A DNA stretch of 52,582 bases from Cyanobacteriota bacterium erpe_2018_sw_21hr_WHONDRS-SW48-000092_B_bin.40 (GCA_030917395.1 JAUPUU010000036.1:1-52582); one strand, 5' to 3'. Shown: positions 16,689-26,127, numbered from the stretch's first letter. Notes: generated by a model not told the origin, from the sequence alone. Program-made: numbers and translations.

Positions 16689-19600
16689 CTATTCGTCAAA
16701 TCCACGTTTGAAATCACGCTTACCACCGCGCTGCTGCTTATCGCGCTTGCTACCTTTTTTATAGCCATCGCCATCATCACCCCAATCATCATCCTCGACA
16801 ACAGGGCGACGGTTCTGCTTATTCTTTCCAGGTTTGCGACCACCACCATCACCGTTGCCAACCCCTTCAGCAACATAAACCTGTGGTTCATGTGTAACTG
16901 GCGGCTCGCTGCTAGTTTCATTGCGTCTCAATACTTCTGGTGCAGTGACAATTTCAGGCTGAGCTGTAACTTCAGGTTGAGCGGCGCCCTCTGGCTTAAC
17001 TACAGCATCTGGCTTGACTACGCCCTCTGGCTTCACTAAGCCTTGCTCAACAAGACGCGCAGTGAAGTCTTCAGGCACAGGCTGCTTAAGAAGATCGGCT
17101 AAACCCTGTGAAATAGAGGCATCAGTAGGCGGTTCTAAAACGACGGGAGCTTCCTGCAGAGGCTTAACTACTTCAGCAATTGGTTCGGCTACTGGTTCTA
17201 AAACAGGCTTAGCAACTGGCTCAGCTGTTTGGTCCACGACTTGGTCAACCGGCTTATCGGCAGCCTTTGGCTTAAAGTTATTCACTTCAGCGCCACGCAA
17301 AGGTTGCTCCACCCGAGGTCTTTCTTGAGGAGAGTCGCCACCACGATTGCTGCGGAAGTTACCACGCGCGCCACCTGGACCGTTGCGTTCAAAACCGCGG
17401 CCAGCAGGGGCACCAAATCCGCCCGGGGTTTCAGGACGAGGATCGCGAATTTTTCCAGAGATCATATCTGAAACTATTTGCTGTGCTCTTTGCCATCCTG
17501 GCTCGCCTTGCGGAATCAAGCGATTGACGATGGAAAGCGCGAAGGCCTCATTAGTCTCACGAGCAGAGTCGTGATAAGCGGCATCTTGTCCTTTCTCTCT
17601 TGCTTTGTTGGCATTCTGATTTGATTTATTACCAAACTGAACAGCGTCAAGAAGGCCTCTTACATCATCAAGAGAGCCGGTGCGAGGTACCACTAAATTA
17701 AGGAGCTCAGTATGTTCAGGAGCCGATGTAGTTGGATCTAATTTAGAGAGAATGTTCTTGACGGCAAAATGATTCTGAGTGCCCAAATCTAGTAGTCTGT
17801 TGACCAACTGCGGATTGGCTGCAGTGCCTTGCACATCGATGGCAAGATCAAGAACATTGAGACGATCAGAAAGCTGATTGTTTGCTGGCCGTGGCGGACG
17901 ATACTTCGGACTCTGCATTTCGACCATGCGACTGGTCTCAAGCCAATTCGCAAGGTTTTGATCGAAGCCAGCAGGGTACTCGTAGTGACCACTACCATCT
18001 GTTGCCAAAGTTGAATAGCGTTCACGCAAACTTCTTAAATATGTACTAGGCAATGCCTCTTTCAAGACAGCCAAGTTATCAACCGGCTTACCGGCTGTCT
18101 CTGGATTCATGTCATTGCGAGTTTGCAAGCGCTCATAGGCAAGCTGCAGGCGATGTCCGATGAAACCCAACTCGGCATCTGAAATCGGAGCTGGTGTAGT
18201 TTTTTCAGGAGCGGAAAGGAATTTGCGAATAGTTGGAATATCGAGCTTGGCATGCTCCGGGTCACTGAGAGCATCACGTACTTCCGCACGATTAAGTACC
18301 CGCCCATTACCAATATGCATGAGAGCCAGATTGTTGACATCAGGGTGCATGCCTGGCTGATTGGCGGGCTGATAGGCATGAGTCAACCAATCAGCAAAAT
18401 CAGCATCACTCATCTTACCGATGAACTCACTGAGAATGGTGCCTTTTACAAGCTTGGTATTGCCCTCTGCTTGCTGGAATTCTTTAATCAATGTTTCAGG
18501 GCTGACTACAGCGCGACCACCTTGATGAGTAATAGCAGCATCAGGGTTTTGGGCAATACGCTCAGCTTGCAGACGGGCGGCTTCTTGACGATCACCAGCA
18601 GCTTGGTCGGCACTATATTCGGGCTTCTGCGCCTGAGCAAGGGCCTCCGGTTGTGCTCTTACTGTAGCCTCAACCGGCTGAGTAGTCTCAGCAGCGACCT
18701 CAACCCCATCAAGAGAACGGCGACCAGTAGCAGCTTCAAGCTGTTCTAATAAGTTAGGCGATGTGACGCTGCGCTCAGGGAATTTACCAAGAATATCGGT
18801 ATGCAATACTGCATCAATTACTGCGGCATGAACACCAACTCTAGTCTGGTTACCATAAGCTTCCATTAGCTTGGTGAAGCCAGGATTGTCATTGACCCAT
18901 TGCCTAGCGCTCTCTCTAAACTGCAAATGCTCGGCAGCGCTTGTCACAGGCATTTTCATCAAGGCAGCGAAAGATTGTTTTACCTCTTGCGGTACGGGAT
19001 CGGTATAGCGATCGACCTTATTAATAACTCGCACCAGTCCACCAGAACCAGCATAAGCTTCTTGGACAATTTGATTAACTTCGCGATCACCAGCCAACTC
19101 AGTAACCATGCGCAACGGCACTTCAGCACCGCGTCCTTGCCCATAGGCATAGTCGAGCAGCTTATAGACATCCAATGGGCTAGCATTGGCTTTTGCAGCA
19201 GCCTCAGCCAGCTGAACACCTTCCTTAAGAGTAGCGATACTCTCAGGAGAACTTCTAAAGGCCTCCTTGATCAATTTCTCCATAGGCACATTGCCTAAAT
19301 CTTTGGCCTGTTCTGCCACTTTGGCCATGGCAACACTGGCCGAGCGCCCATCTCCAGCAGCATGCTCAAAGAATGCCACGACATCATCAGTAGTGGCGCG
19401 GTAATCGACAGCTTTGCTGGCAAGGGCCACGCTCTGCTCAAAACTGGCTTTCATAGCCTCGCTCACCTGATGGGTGCGCGTATTAGAAAAACCATCAGGG
19501 CTCTGATCGAGCTCACTGAGCTTAACTTCGGCTACAGGTTCTGCTGCTGGTTTAACTTCAACCACCGGCTTAGCTTCAGCTGCTGGTTCAACAACTCGTT

Positions 19601-20855
19601 CGGCGCCAATAGGAGCATCGCTGGCAACGGTCTCTTTCGGTGCCCCTGGAACTGCATCTGCAGCAACATCGGTTCTGACTGGCTCTGTGGCAGCTTCAAC
19701 CTTAGGTGGCGGCACTTCTTCGCCGGCAAAAGCCCGACTGTTGCGCCCAGGAGTCAGTGAAGTCGTCTCTGACTGGGCACCTACGTTAGGCCTGGCGGCA
19801 AGATGCAAAGCCGTAGCACCAGTGCCACCAGCCGCACCATCAGTGATGGCCTGCAAGGCACCACGCTTAAGGATGCGAGCAATGTCATAACCACCAGCAA
19901 AATCTTCTGAGTCTTTCTGGCGCATAAATTCGTTGGTAGCGCCAGAGCTGAAGCCAAAGGTAGCGCCCATACCAGCATTAGAAACTAGCTTGCTTTCACT
20001 GACAAACTTACCGACTTTTGAAGCGGCCAAAGATTCTGCAACAGCCGAGCCTTCAAACAGCCTCATACCCACCTTACTCATTCCAGAGAAGGCGCCATGG
20101 GCTCCCATGAAGAGACCGGCATCCATCACCATTGCTTTACCATCAATAGCGGTGCTAAATGTCTTGCCAACACCGGCAGTAAAACTTTCGCCTGTTAGCT
20201 TGCCTTGTTCGTTCAAGTAAGTAGAACTGGTCAAACCACTCTCATAAATACGGGAGGAAGCACCTAAGGCCATACCTTTGAGACCGACACCCATGTATTT
20301 AGCAGTCACTGAAGCAGCTTCTGCTGGCGCCAGGGTGAAGCTCTTGGCACCGACATAATCAAATGTCTTCTTCAGAGCAAAACCTTTGAGGCCGCCCATG
20401 GCAAGATTTACAGAGGCCTCGCCAGCTGTGTCCTTAGAATGAACCGAATCTAGACCATAGGCGACAATAGATCCAGCCAGCATAGCGCGCGACTTCGCCC
20501 CAGCGAATAGCGGCACAGCTTTGATAAAGCTTCCAGCATAAAAATCAACTTCGTTCTGCGCCTTAACCGCCTGTTGGTCTCCCTGAACAGCCTGGCGAAT
20601 CTCGTCGCGTAAACTACTGCCTGTGGGTAGCACACCCTTTACGGCTTGGGCTTCGGCTTGCACCTTCAATTGCTTAAGCTGGTCGAGCGACTGAGCATCT
20701 TTGTCATAGACAAAATGCACCAACTTGTCGAGCACCGACTTATTGTCGGCAGCCTGTTGGTGCATATCAATTTGCTTGTTGAGAGACGCCAAGGAACCGT
20801 CGCCGGCCCCAGCTTTGTCAAACTTAGAATTTAGAGTTTCAGGATTTTCAGGCAT
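16689..20855 (-). CDS. Large Ala/Gly-rich protein with RGG-like and VKPEG-repeat C-terminus
   Basis: A protein of 1388 residues that I cannot assign to a known function. Residues about 100-350 are Ala/Gly-rich and moderately hydrophobic with many short helices (AGSIVAYGLDS, MGVGLKGMALGASSR, DAGLFMGAHGAFSGM). The style recurs in the hydrophobic middle of the 3094-residue protein of this window. A Pro/Val/Glu linker (about 370-440) leads to a largely helical region (about 450-1130). Residues about 1143-1173 are a Gly/Arg/Phe-rich RGG-like box. Near 1270-1310 comes a tandem VKPEGV/VKPDAV-type repeat, and the protein ends in an acidic DDDWGDDGD patch and a strongly basic Lys/Arg tail. No signal peptide is evident. 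RNA, polyanion or surface binding by the tail is only inferred. Confidence 0.75.
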   Translation of the reverse strand: MPENPETLNSKFDKAGAGDGSLASLNKQIDMHQQAADNKSVLDKLVHFVYDKDAQSLDQLKQLKVQAEAQAVKGVLPTGSSLRDEIRQAVQGDQQAVKAQNEVDFYAGSFIKAVPLFAGAKSRAMLAGSIVAYGLDSVHSKDTAGEASVNLAMGGLKGFALKKTFDYVGAKSFTLAPAEAASVTAKYMGVGLKGMALGASSRIYESGLTSSTYLNEQGKLTGESFTAGVGKTFSTAIDGKAMVMDAGLFMGAHGAFSGMSKVGMRLFEGSAVAESLAASKVGKFVSESKLVSNAGMGATFGFSSGATNEFMRQKDSEDFAGGYDIARILKRGALQAITDGAAGGTGATALHLAARPNVGAQSETTSLTPGRNSRAFAGEEVPPPKVEAATEPVRTDVAADAVPGAPKETVASDAPIGAERVVEPAAEAKPVVEVKPAAEPVAEVKLSELDQSPDGFSNTRTHQVSEAMKASFEQSVALASKAVDYRATTDDVVAFFEHAAGDGRSASVAMAKVAEQAKDLGNVPMEKLIKEAFRSSPESIATLKEGVQLAEAAAKANASPLDVYKLLDYAYGQGRGAEVPLRMVTELAGDREVNQIVQEAYAGSGGLVRVINKVDRYTDPVPQEVKQSFAALMKMPVTSAAEHLQFRESARQWVNDNPGFTKLMEAYGNQTRVGVHAAVIDAVLHTDILGKFPERSVTSPNLLEQLEAATGRRSLDGVEVAAETTQPVEATVRAQPEALAQAQKPEYSADQAAGDRQEAARLQAERIAQNPDAAITHQGGRAVVSPETLIKEFQQAEGNTKLVKGTILSEFIGKMSDADFADWLTHAYQPANQPGMHPDVNNLALMHIGNGRVLNRAEVRDALSDPEHAKLDIPTIRKFLSAPEKTTPAPISDAELGFIGHRLQLAYERLQTRNDMNPETAGKPVDNLAVLKEALPSTYLRSLRERYSTLATDGSGHYEYPAGFDQNLANWLETSRMVEMQSPKYRPPRPANNQLSDRLNVLDLAIDVQGTAANPQLVNRLLDLGTQNHFAVKNILSKLDPTTSAPEHTELLNLVVPRTGSLDDVRGLLDAVQFGNKSNQNANKAREKGQDAAYHDSARETNEAFALSIVNRLIPQGEPGWQRAQQIVSDMISGKIRDPRPETPGGFGAPAGRGFERNGPGGARGNFRSNRGGDSPQERPRVEQPLRGAEVNNFKPKAADKPVDQVVDQTAEPVAKPVLEPVAEPIAEVVKPLQEAPVVLEPPTDASISQGLADLLKQPVPEDFTARLVEQGLVKPEGVVKPDAVVKPEGAAQPEVTAQPEIVTAPEVLRRNETSSEPPVTHEPQVYVAEGVGNGDGGGRKPGKNKQNRRPVVEDDDWGDDGDGYKKGSKRDKQQRGGKRDFKRGFDE

Positions 20856-20914
20856 ACCAGTTGTGGGATAGCGCTTTCGACTGTAAGAAAGTCTTCAATT
20901 TACCGTTAGAGATT

Positions 20915-21004
20915 ACGTTTTCAGTAGCACGACAGCAATGGGGAAGCTCCCATGCTTCTATACTCTATTTATATATTCACCAATGTACCCACATCTGAAA
21001 ACGT
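20915..21004. promoter_or_regulatory. Spaced inverted repeat ACGTTTTCAG / CTGAAAACGT in a divergent promoter region
   Basis: Two perfect 10-bp arms lie at 20915-20924 and 20995-21004, 70 bp apart, between the 1388-residue protein gene and the OmpR-family regulator. The arrangement fits two binding sites for one regulator, possibly the adjacent one acting on itself and its neighbour. Confidence 0.45.
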
Positions 21005-21073
21005 TAAATCTGGCAGAAAGACGGGCATAGTAAGCCCAGGCGGCTTTTTACTGAAAGGACCTAACACGCCACA

Positions 21074-21766
21074 ATGGCCAAAATCCTATTAGTTGAAGAC
21101 GAACCGGACTTTTCAATTTTGATCGCTCAGTTGTTGGCGTCTGAACACCATACTGTTGAAATCGCCGCCAGTGGCGAGTCGGCCCTAGAGCTATTGGCTG
21201 TCTATCACTTTGATTGCCTGATTCTCGACTGGAACCTGCCCGGTATCAGCGGGCTGGAAGTCTGTCAGAAATTCAGAGCGAAAAAGGGCCTAACACCAAT
21301 TTTAATGTTGACCGCTCGGCAGCACGTGGACGACAAGTCTGCTGGTCTAGATTCCGGCGCCGATGACTATTTAACCAAGCCTTTCGAGTTAAAAGAGCTA
21401 TCTTCTAGGGTTCGTGCCCTTCTTCGGCGCCCTAGCAGCTTCCAGGGCACCAGCCTGAAAGTGGGAAAGCTAGAGATGGACGTCAACAATTTCAAACTAA
21501 CCAACCAAGGCAAGGAAGTTCAACTTTTGCCCAAAGAATTTGCCTTACTGGAATTTTTTATGCGCCACCCCAATCAGGTCTTCAGCCCAGAAACATTAAT
21601 TGACAGAGTTTGGGCTTCAGACCATGAGGCCTCACCTGAGACCATCCGCACCTATATAAAGCGCTTGCGCAAGAAGCTTGATGTCGAAGGACAGCCCTCA
21701 AACCTGTCGACCGTCCACGGCGTGGGCTATAAGTTTGATCCGCAGATGGATTTGACCACAGGCTAA
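21074..21766 (+). CDS. OmpR/PhoB-family response regulator
   Basis: A protein of 230 residues. The receiver domain has E8-D9, phospho-acceptor D52 in LILDWNLPG, T80 and K102. The winged-helix DNA-binding domain (about 130-225) has the LLPKEFALLEFFMRHPNQVFS, ETIRTYIKRLRKKLD and HGVGYKF motifs. A phosphorylation-dependent transcription factor. No kinase is next to it, so it is an orphan here. Its LDW-LPG receiver wording closely matches the receivers of the two Ser/Thr-kinase fusions further right, suggesting a common origin. GAAAGGA lies about 15 bases before the ATG, a rather long spacing. Confidence 0.95.
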   Translation: MAKILLVEDEPDFSILIAQLLASEHHTVEIAASGESALELLAVYHFDCLILDWNLPGISGLEVCQKFRAKKGLTPILMLTARQHVDDKSAGLDSGADDYLTKPFELKELSSRVRALLRRPSSFQGTSLKVGKLEMDVNNFKLTNQGKEVQLLPKEFALLEFFMRHPNQVFSPETLIDRVWASDHEASPETIRTYIKRLRKKLDVEGQPSNLSTVHGVGYKFDPQMDLTTG

Positions 21767-21881
21767 AAGTTAAACCGTTATCGCTCTAACTTCAAAATAC
21801 TTTCTCAGTTCCACAACTTTGCCACATTTGGAACATAGACTCATACTATCGAACAAAACGGTAGCAACGAGGAAGACCCCC

Positions 21882-22145
21882 ATGGCACGTGTTGATGTAC
21901 TTGAACTCAAATCATTTCAAAAGATAAGCCTGAACGAAGTGCGCTATCTTAGCGAAATCGATTTAATCAAACTTCAGCCGGCCCGCTCTGACGACTCACT
22001 AAAGAAAGCACTGGCTAAAAAACCTACAAACCTTGCAAATGAACTCAAATCAAAACTTGCAGCTTTGTCAAACGCCTTGAAATCGGCTCTAAACAACATC
22101 CTCTATGAAACCGTACCGCATTGCGACACTTACTCGCCAGACTAA
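21882..22145 (+). CDS. Small hypothetical protein
   Basis: An 87-residue protein of unknown function starting at the ATG at 21882, which has a good GAGGAAG Shine-Dalgarno about six bases upstream; a longer frame from 21819 lacks one. It is Lys/Ser/Leu-rich with probable amphipathic helices (LANELKSKLAALSNALKSAL) and ends in a HCDTYSPD tail. It follows the response regulator by 115 bp on the same strand and is closed by a strong terminator hairpin. Confidence 0.6.
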   Translation: MARVDVLELKSFQKISLNEVRYLSEIDLIKLQPARSDDSLKKALAKKPTNLANELKSKLAALSNALKSALNNILYETVPHCDTYSPD

Positions 22146-22177
22146 CAACCCAGTTCGAACAATTTTTCCAGATAAGG

Positions 22178-22216
22178 GGCGGGCTCAAGTCGAAAGACTT
22201 GGGCCCGCCGGGGTTT
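22178..22216 (+). terminator. Strong GAAA-loop hairpin, terminator of the small gene
   Basis: GGCGGGCTCAAGTC (22178-22191) pairs with GACTTGGGCCCGCC (22196-22209), a 14-bp stem with one wobble closed by GAAA. It is followed by GGGG then TTTT, so the U-tract is short. It separates the plus-strand gene from the convergent nor gene. Confidence 0.7.
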
Positions 22217-22236
22217 TAGCTGTATCTCTTGAAGCC

Positions 22237-24489
22237 CTATGCCTTTACAGCCTCAACCGGCTCCGCACACGCCGGTCTGCGACTAAACATTCCGCGTACC
22301 ACAAGCAAAACCAAAGGCAAAACACCAACAAATACAAACACGAGATCGCCAGCAACTCTTAGCCAGGTCAAAGTCTGAAACACTTGTGAATGAATAAACT
22401 CAGGACTGCGAGCGAACCAGAAGCCGTTCTCATAACTGGCAATCATTTGAATCACGCCTGCTGGAAATATATTGAGAACCAGCATAAGTAACAAGCCTAT
22501 ATTCAAACCCCAGAATGAAAGCCCAGCTAAGCGATTACTCCAAACATTCTCAGTCATGAGATAGCGAGTAGAGAAGAGCACCGCAGCCACAGCTAGCATG
22601 CCGTACACACCCATCATGGCGGCATGACCATGATTTGAAGTGAGGTAAGTAGCGTGCTCGTAATAGCTAACAATTGGTGTATTGATGAGGAAGCCGAAAA
22701 CACCAGCCCCTAGGAAGTTCCAAAAGCCCACGGCAATCAAAAACATCATCGCCCAATAGTGCGAAAAATTCTTGATCGACCCGTCCACCTTGGCTAGCTC
22801 AATAAATTTCCAAGCGTCCATAGTCAAAAGCGTCAGTGGAACAACTTCCAAGGCCGATACCATGGCACCAAGCGCCATGTTAATAGCCGGTTGCGCGGTC
22901 CAGTAATAGTGGTGTCCAATACCAACAATGCCACTACCGAGGTAGAGAATAATATCGATATAAATGACAGAAAGAGCTGATTTCTCCGACACCATACCAA
23001 GACTGCAAAAGAAATAGGCCACAATAATTGTGGTGTACAACTCAAAAATGCCCTCCACCCAGAGGTGCACCACCCACCAGCGCCAAAAGTCAGCGACGGC
23101 AAAGTTAGTTCCCGGGTGATACATCATGCCGAAGCTAAAAAATAGCGGTATAGCCATCACGCCGTAAAGCAGCATATAAGGCAAGCTGCCGTGATCTTTG
23201 CCCTTGAGTAAAGGACTAATGCTGCGGTAGACAATGAAAGCCCAGAGCACCATGCCCACAGTTAAAAGGGCCTGCCAGAAACGACCGAGTTCTAGATATT
23301 CCCAACCTTGGTGGCCAAACCAGAACCAGAGACTACCGAGCATATTCTTGATGCCAAGCCACTCTCCAGCAATGCTACCAACGGCAACAATGAGAATTGC
23401 CACAAACAAAGCTTTGACTAACCAATGCTGTCCCTTGGGCTCGTATCGCGATAACATAGGCGCCATGAACATTCCAGCTGCCAGCCAGGCTGTAGCAATC
23501 CAAAAAATAGATAACTGCAAATGCCAACTGCGAGTGATGCTGTAAGGAAAGATGCTGCGAATATCAAAGCCATAGAAACCATTCTCAACAATGTAGTGAG
23601 CAGTAACAATGCCAAAAAAAGTCTGAAAAAGAAACAGCAAGACTACTACTACGAAATAGGGATAGAGAGAAGTCTGCGAGCGGTATGGTTGATAAGTTTT
23701 GACGTTGTCTACTAGGCCCTTGCCGTCTGGTGCCCAGCCTAAACCAGGAAAGGCGCTGAGAAGAAATTGGGTCAGTCCAATACCACCAACCAGCATCACT
23801 AGACTCATGGCACTCCAAAAGAAGATTTGCCAATTGGGGCCGTTGCCAACTAGCTTGTCTGGTGGCCAGTTGTTTGTGTAGGTATAGTCTTTGCCAGGGC
23901 GATTAGTATTGCAAACCCATGCCCCCCATGCGAAGAAGCGGCTGAGCTGTAAACGCTCATTAGGGTCGGCAATATAGTTACTGGGCAGAGGCAATTTTCG
24001 ACCGACACCAAATTCGGTGTCATAGTAAGCAGTCAACTGGCGATAGCCTTCTGCTTGGCCATCAGTAAAAGTCAGCGTCTTTGCTTGATCGTCGTAGCGA
24101 TTAACTTTCTGTTCTTTCTGCAGCGTACTCTCTAAGTCGCCGCGAGAACCACCATCAAGCTCGGCGTAAGGCTTGTGAAAGCGCTTCTGAGCCAATTGCT
24201 GTAAGGCAATCTCGCCTTGCCTGTGGAGATAATCGGCTGAAAAATCCGGACCGTTGTAGGCACCATGGCCAAAGAACGAACCGACATCCATCAAACCATA
24301 CTTTTGAAAAACGCCCTGACCGGCCAAAATATCGCTGCCAGTGAAAAGCACAGCACCGGCTGAATCAAGCACTCTGTCTGGTATCGGCGGCGCTTGATTA
24401 GTAGTTTCGTGCCCCATAAAAATCAGGGTAGAAAAACCGGCAATCAGAACGAAAAGCACTGACAGCTTCCATCTCCAAGACATAGACAA
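22237..24489 (-). CDS. norZ: Quinol-dependent nitric oxide reductase (qNOR)
   Basis: It reduces 2 NO to N2O at the membrane with electrons from quinol. At 750 residues it has the usual qNOR length: an N-terminal TM helix, a periplasmic domain (about 35-220) resembling a haem-less cytochrome c, then about 12 TM helices of the haem-copper oxidase superfamily. Key motifs are the VVHLWVEGIFELYTT segment with the FeB-site His and Glu, GIGHHYYW, and SNHGHAAMMGVYGM with haem-ligand His residues. The Shine-Dalgarno is AGAGGA. It is the last gene of the NO-response transcript, separated from the globin gene by a perfect hairpin that may let its expression differ. A detoxifying role, not energy-yielding denitrification, is suggested by the neighbours. 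Confidence 0.96.
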   Translation of the reverse strand: MSMSWRWKLSVLFVLIAGFSTLIFMGHETTNQAPPIPDRVLDSAGAVLFTGSDILAGQGVFQKYGLMDVGSFFGHGAYNGPDFSADYLHRQGEIALQQLAQKRFHKPYAELDGGSRGDLESTLQKEQKVNRYDDQAKTLTFTDGQAEGYRQLTAYYDTEFGVGRKLPLPSNYIADPNERLQLSRFFAWGAWVCNTNRPGKDYTYTNNWPPDKLVGNGPNWQIFFWSAMSLVMLVGGIGLTQFLLSAFPGLGWAPDGKGLVDNVKTYQPYRSQTSLYPYFVVVVLLFLFQTFFGIVTAHYIVENGFYGFDIRSIFPYSITRSWHLQLSIFWIATAWLAAGMFMAPMLSRYEPKGQHWLVKALFVAILIVAVGSIAGEWLGIKNMLGSLWFWFGHQGWEYLELGRFWQALLTVGMVLWAFIVYRSISPLLKGKDHGSLPYMLLYGVMAIPLFFSFGMMYHPGTNFAVADFWRWWVVHLWVEGIFELYTTIIVAYFFCSLGMVSEKSALSVIYIDIILYLGSGIVGIGHHYYWTAQPAINMALGAMVSALEVVPLTLLTMDAWKFIELAKVDGSIKNFSHYWAMMFLIAVGFWNFLGAGVFGFLINTPIVSYYEHATYLTSNHGHAAMMGVYGMLAVAAVLFSTRYLMTENVWSNRLAGLSFWGLNIGLLLMLVLNIFPAGVIQMIASYENGFWFARSPEFIHSQVFQTLTWLRVAGDLVFVFVGVLPLVLLVVRGMFSRRPACAEPVEAVKA

Positions 24490-24515
24490 ATCCTCTTAGT
24501 ATTTGGTCGCCGGTG

Positions 24516-24553
24516 AAGTGAGTGAGGGAATGCTAGCACTCCCTCACTCACTT
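24516..24553 (-). other. Perfect 14-bp stem-loop between globin and qNOR genes
   Basis: AAGTGAGTGAGGGA (24516-24529) is the exact reverse complement of 24540-24553, with a 10-nt loop containing the palindrome TGCTAGCA. On the transcribed minus strand no U-tract follows, so it is not a classic terminator. It may be an RNA processing or stabilising structure, an attenuator or a protein-binding dyad. Confidence 0.75.
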
Positions 24554-24573
24554 ATGTTCAACTCAATTGTCAA

Positions 24574-25095
24574 CTAGACCGGTGTAGCGTTTCTTTCAAG
24601 CCATGGCTCGTTGTCGTTCTTACGAAAGCCATCTTGCTCATAGCCCATCTTGGCCAGTTCGTCCTTGTAAGCCTCTGGATTATCCGCAGCCTCAATCATT
24701 GTCTTGGCTACAACACCAATAGCAGCTTCCCAGGTTTCGTGCATCTCAGGAGTCCACTTGCCTTCTTTGCTGAGGTGTTCAGAAAGAACGGCTAAAAGGT
24801 TCTCACCAACAGCACCATAGTGAGCATTCTCTGTTTTATATTTTAAGTGCCGAACGCCCATAGCATGCAAGTAAGGTAAAAGCCGCTCAGGTTGCTCTAC
24901 ACCTCCAACAATTGCCCCCAAAGAAGCTACAAGTTTTTTATGCTGCTCTTCAGGCGGTGTATGGAAAAGTGGTTTTACTGATGGATACTTTTCGAAAAGT
25001 CTTTTATAGAAAGCCATACCTAGTGCCGTAGCACCACCGTTTTCTACCTTAACCCGCTCGAAAGTCTCTCTCAATAATGCAACGTTCAACGACAT
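24574..25095 (-). CDS. Single-domain globin (flavohaemoglobin-like haem domain)
   Basis: A protein of 173 residues matching the haem domain of flavohaemoglobins: ALLRETFERVKVENGG, FYKRLFEKYPSVKPLF and the proximal-His segment GVRHLKYKTENAHYGAVGENLL. It lacks the FAD/NAD reductase half, so it needs an outside electron donor or binds NO or O2 without turnover. Within this operon NO dioxygenation or NO scavenging is the likely role, and the rubredoxin encoded upstream is a candidate donor (inference). Its ATG lies two bases after the stop of the DUF1858-like gene, indicating coupling. Confidence 0.93.
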   Translation of the reverse strand: MSLNVALLRETFERVKVENGGATALGMAFYKRLFEKYPSVKPLFHTPPEEQHKKLVASLGAIVGGVEQPERLLPYLHAMGVRHLKYKTENAHYGAVGENLLAVLSEHLSKEGKWTPEMHETWEAAIGVVAKTMIEAADNPEAYKDELAKMGYEQDGFRKNDNEPWLERNATPV

Positions 25096-25097
25096 AA

Positions 25098-25322
25098 CTA
25101 AGCTCCTGTTTTAGTGTTAACAAATAACTGTAAATCGCGCATGAGCGCATCTAAATCATCAATATGACACATGCTGTCACAGATACCAAGTTCTGTATCC
25201 AAAATGCTTTCGTCGCATTGCGAGGGAACGCTAACTCCGTGATTTTCGAAGACCACAACAGCACCAGGGTAGGCTTCGAGGATGTCTTTAACTGTGGTTT
25301 CTTCTGTAATTGTCATGGTCAT
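25098..25322 (-). CDS. Small DUF1858/DUF542-like protein
   Basis: A 74-residue protein. TITEETTVKDILEAYPGAVVVFENHGV matches the start of DUF1858/ScdA-N-type domains, which accompany haem or iron-sulfur proteins and NO-response genes. The usual CPGC-like signature is missing; instead Cys residues occur in SQCDES, GICDSMCH. It lies between the RIC gene (28 bp upstream) and the globin gene (2 bp downstream). A helper for metal-centre sensing or repair is plausible; the biochemical role is not known. Confidence 0.8.
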   Translation of the reverse strand: MTMTITEETTVKDILEAYPGAVVVFENHGVSVPSQCDESILDTELGICDSMCHIDDLDALMRDLQLFVNTKTGA

Positions 25323-25350
25323 AATCCTTGTGATACTCCGTAAGTGCTTT

Positions 25351-26079
25351 CTAACAAAGAGCTAAAGCTTCGGTTTTCACAGCCAAAGGAAAAAGAATCG
25401 AATTCTCTTTGTGTATGTGAATGCGCAAATCTTGATCAAGGTGCGCTAGCCCTGCCAGCAAAGCCTGCCAACTGGTACAAGCACCTTCTGGCGGCACGTA
25501 TTGATCGGTCAATTGGCGCAATTGCATCAGCGCAGCACCAGCATCATCGTGCTCAGACTCAAGACAAGTAACAGGCTTAGCGACTGTAGAAAACGGGGCA
25601 TTAGGCCGGCCTTTACCCTGATCAAGTAAACGCATAAAGGGGAAGAGAACCAACTCTTCTTTGGCAGTATGCTCTAAGAGCTCTTCACTCATTGCGGAGA
25701 AAATAGCTGCCACTTTAACCAACCTTGGTTCACGTACCCCGTGAACTTTAGCTACTTTGTCAGCTAGAGCCTGAAGTCGCGGCAACTCACTCTTCAAATA
25801 GACGTGATGAGTTTGCTCGATATGATTAGCTAACTCTGTTAAGCTGGCATTGAGCCAATTCAGCGCGCTTTGGTCAACCTCAACCTTGGCATCATTGTCG
25901 ACAAGACTAGCAATTACAGTATCAGGGGCAATACCACCCTGCTCACAAGCAGCAAGAAGAGTCTGCCTTCCGCCGCAACAATAATCGATACCAAAATGGT
26001 CAAAGACAGCCGCTCGAAGGGGTTGCTCAGCCACCAGCATTCCTACTGTTTCGCTCCTAAAATCTCTCATGGCAGTCAC
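25351..26079 (-). CDS. ric: Iron-sulfur cluster repair di-iron protein (RIC/ScdA/YtfE)
   Basis: Repairs iron-sulfur clusters damaged by NO or oxidants, using a haemerythrin-like di-iron centre. At 242 residues it has the N-terminal ScdA-type module with DYCCGGRQTL and the four-helix domain with the expected ligand motifs: HIEQTHH, LEHTAKEELVLFP, LESEHDDAG and LRIHIHKENSILFP. Length and motif order are normal. It lies 48 bp after the rubredoxin gene and 28 bp before the DUF1858-like gene, in the NO-response transcript. Confidence 0.96.
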   Translation of the reverse strand: MTAMRDFRSETVGMLVAEQPLRAAVFDHFGIDYCCGGRQTLLAACEQGGIAPDTVIASLVDNDAKVEVDQSALNWLNASLTELANHIEQTHHVYLKSELPRLQALADKVAKVHGVREPRLVKVAAIFSAMSEELLEHTAKEELVLFPFMRLLDQGKGRPNAPFSTVAKPVTCLESEHDDAGAALMQLRQLTDQYVPPEGACTSWQALLAGLAHLDQDLRIHIHKENSILFPLAVKTEALALC

Positions 26080-26127
26080 CTATGGCCTCTCGTTCTATGC
26101 AGACTTAGTTCACTTTAACTAAACAAT

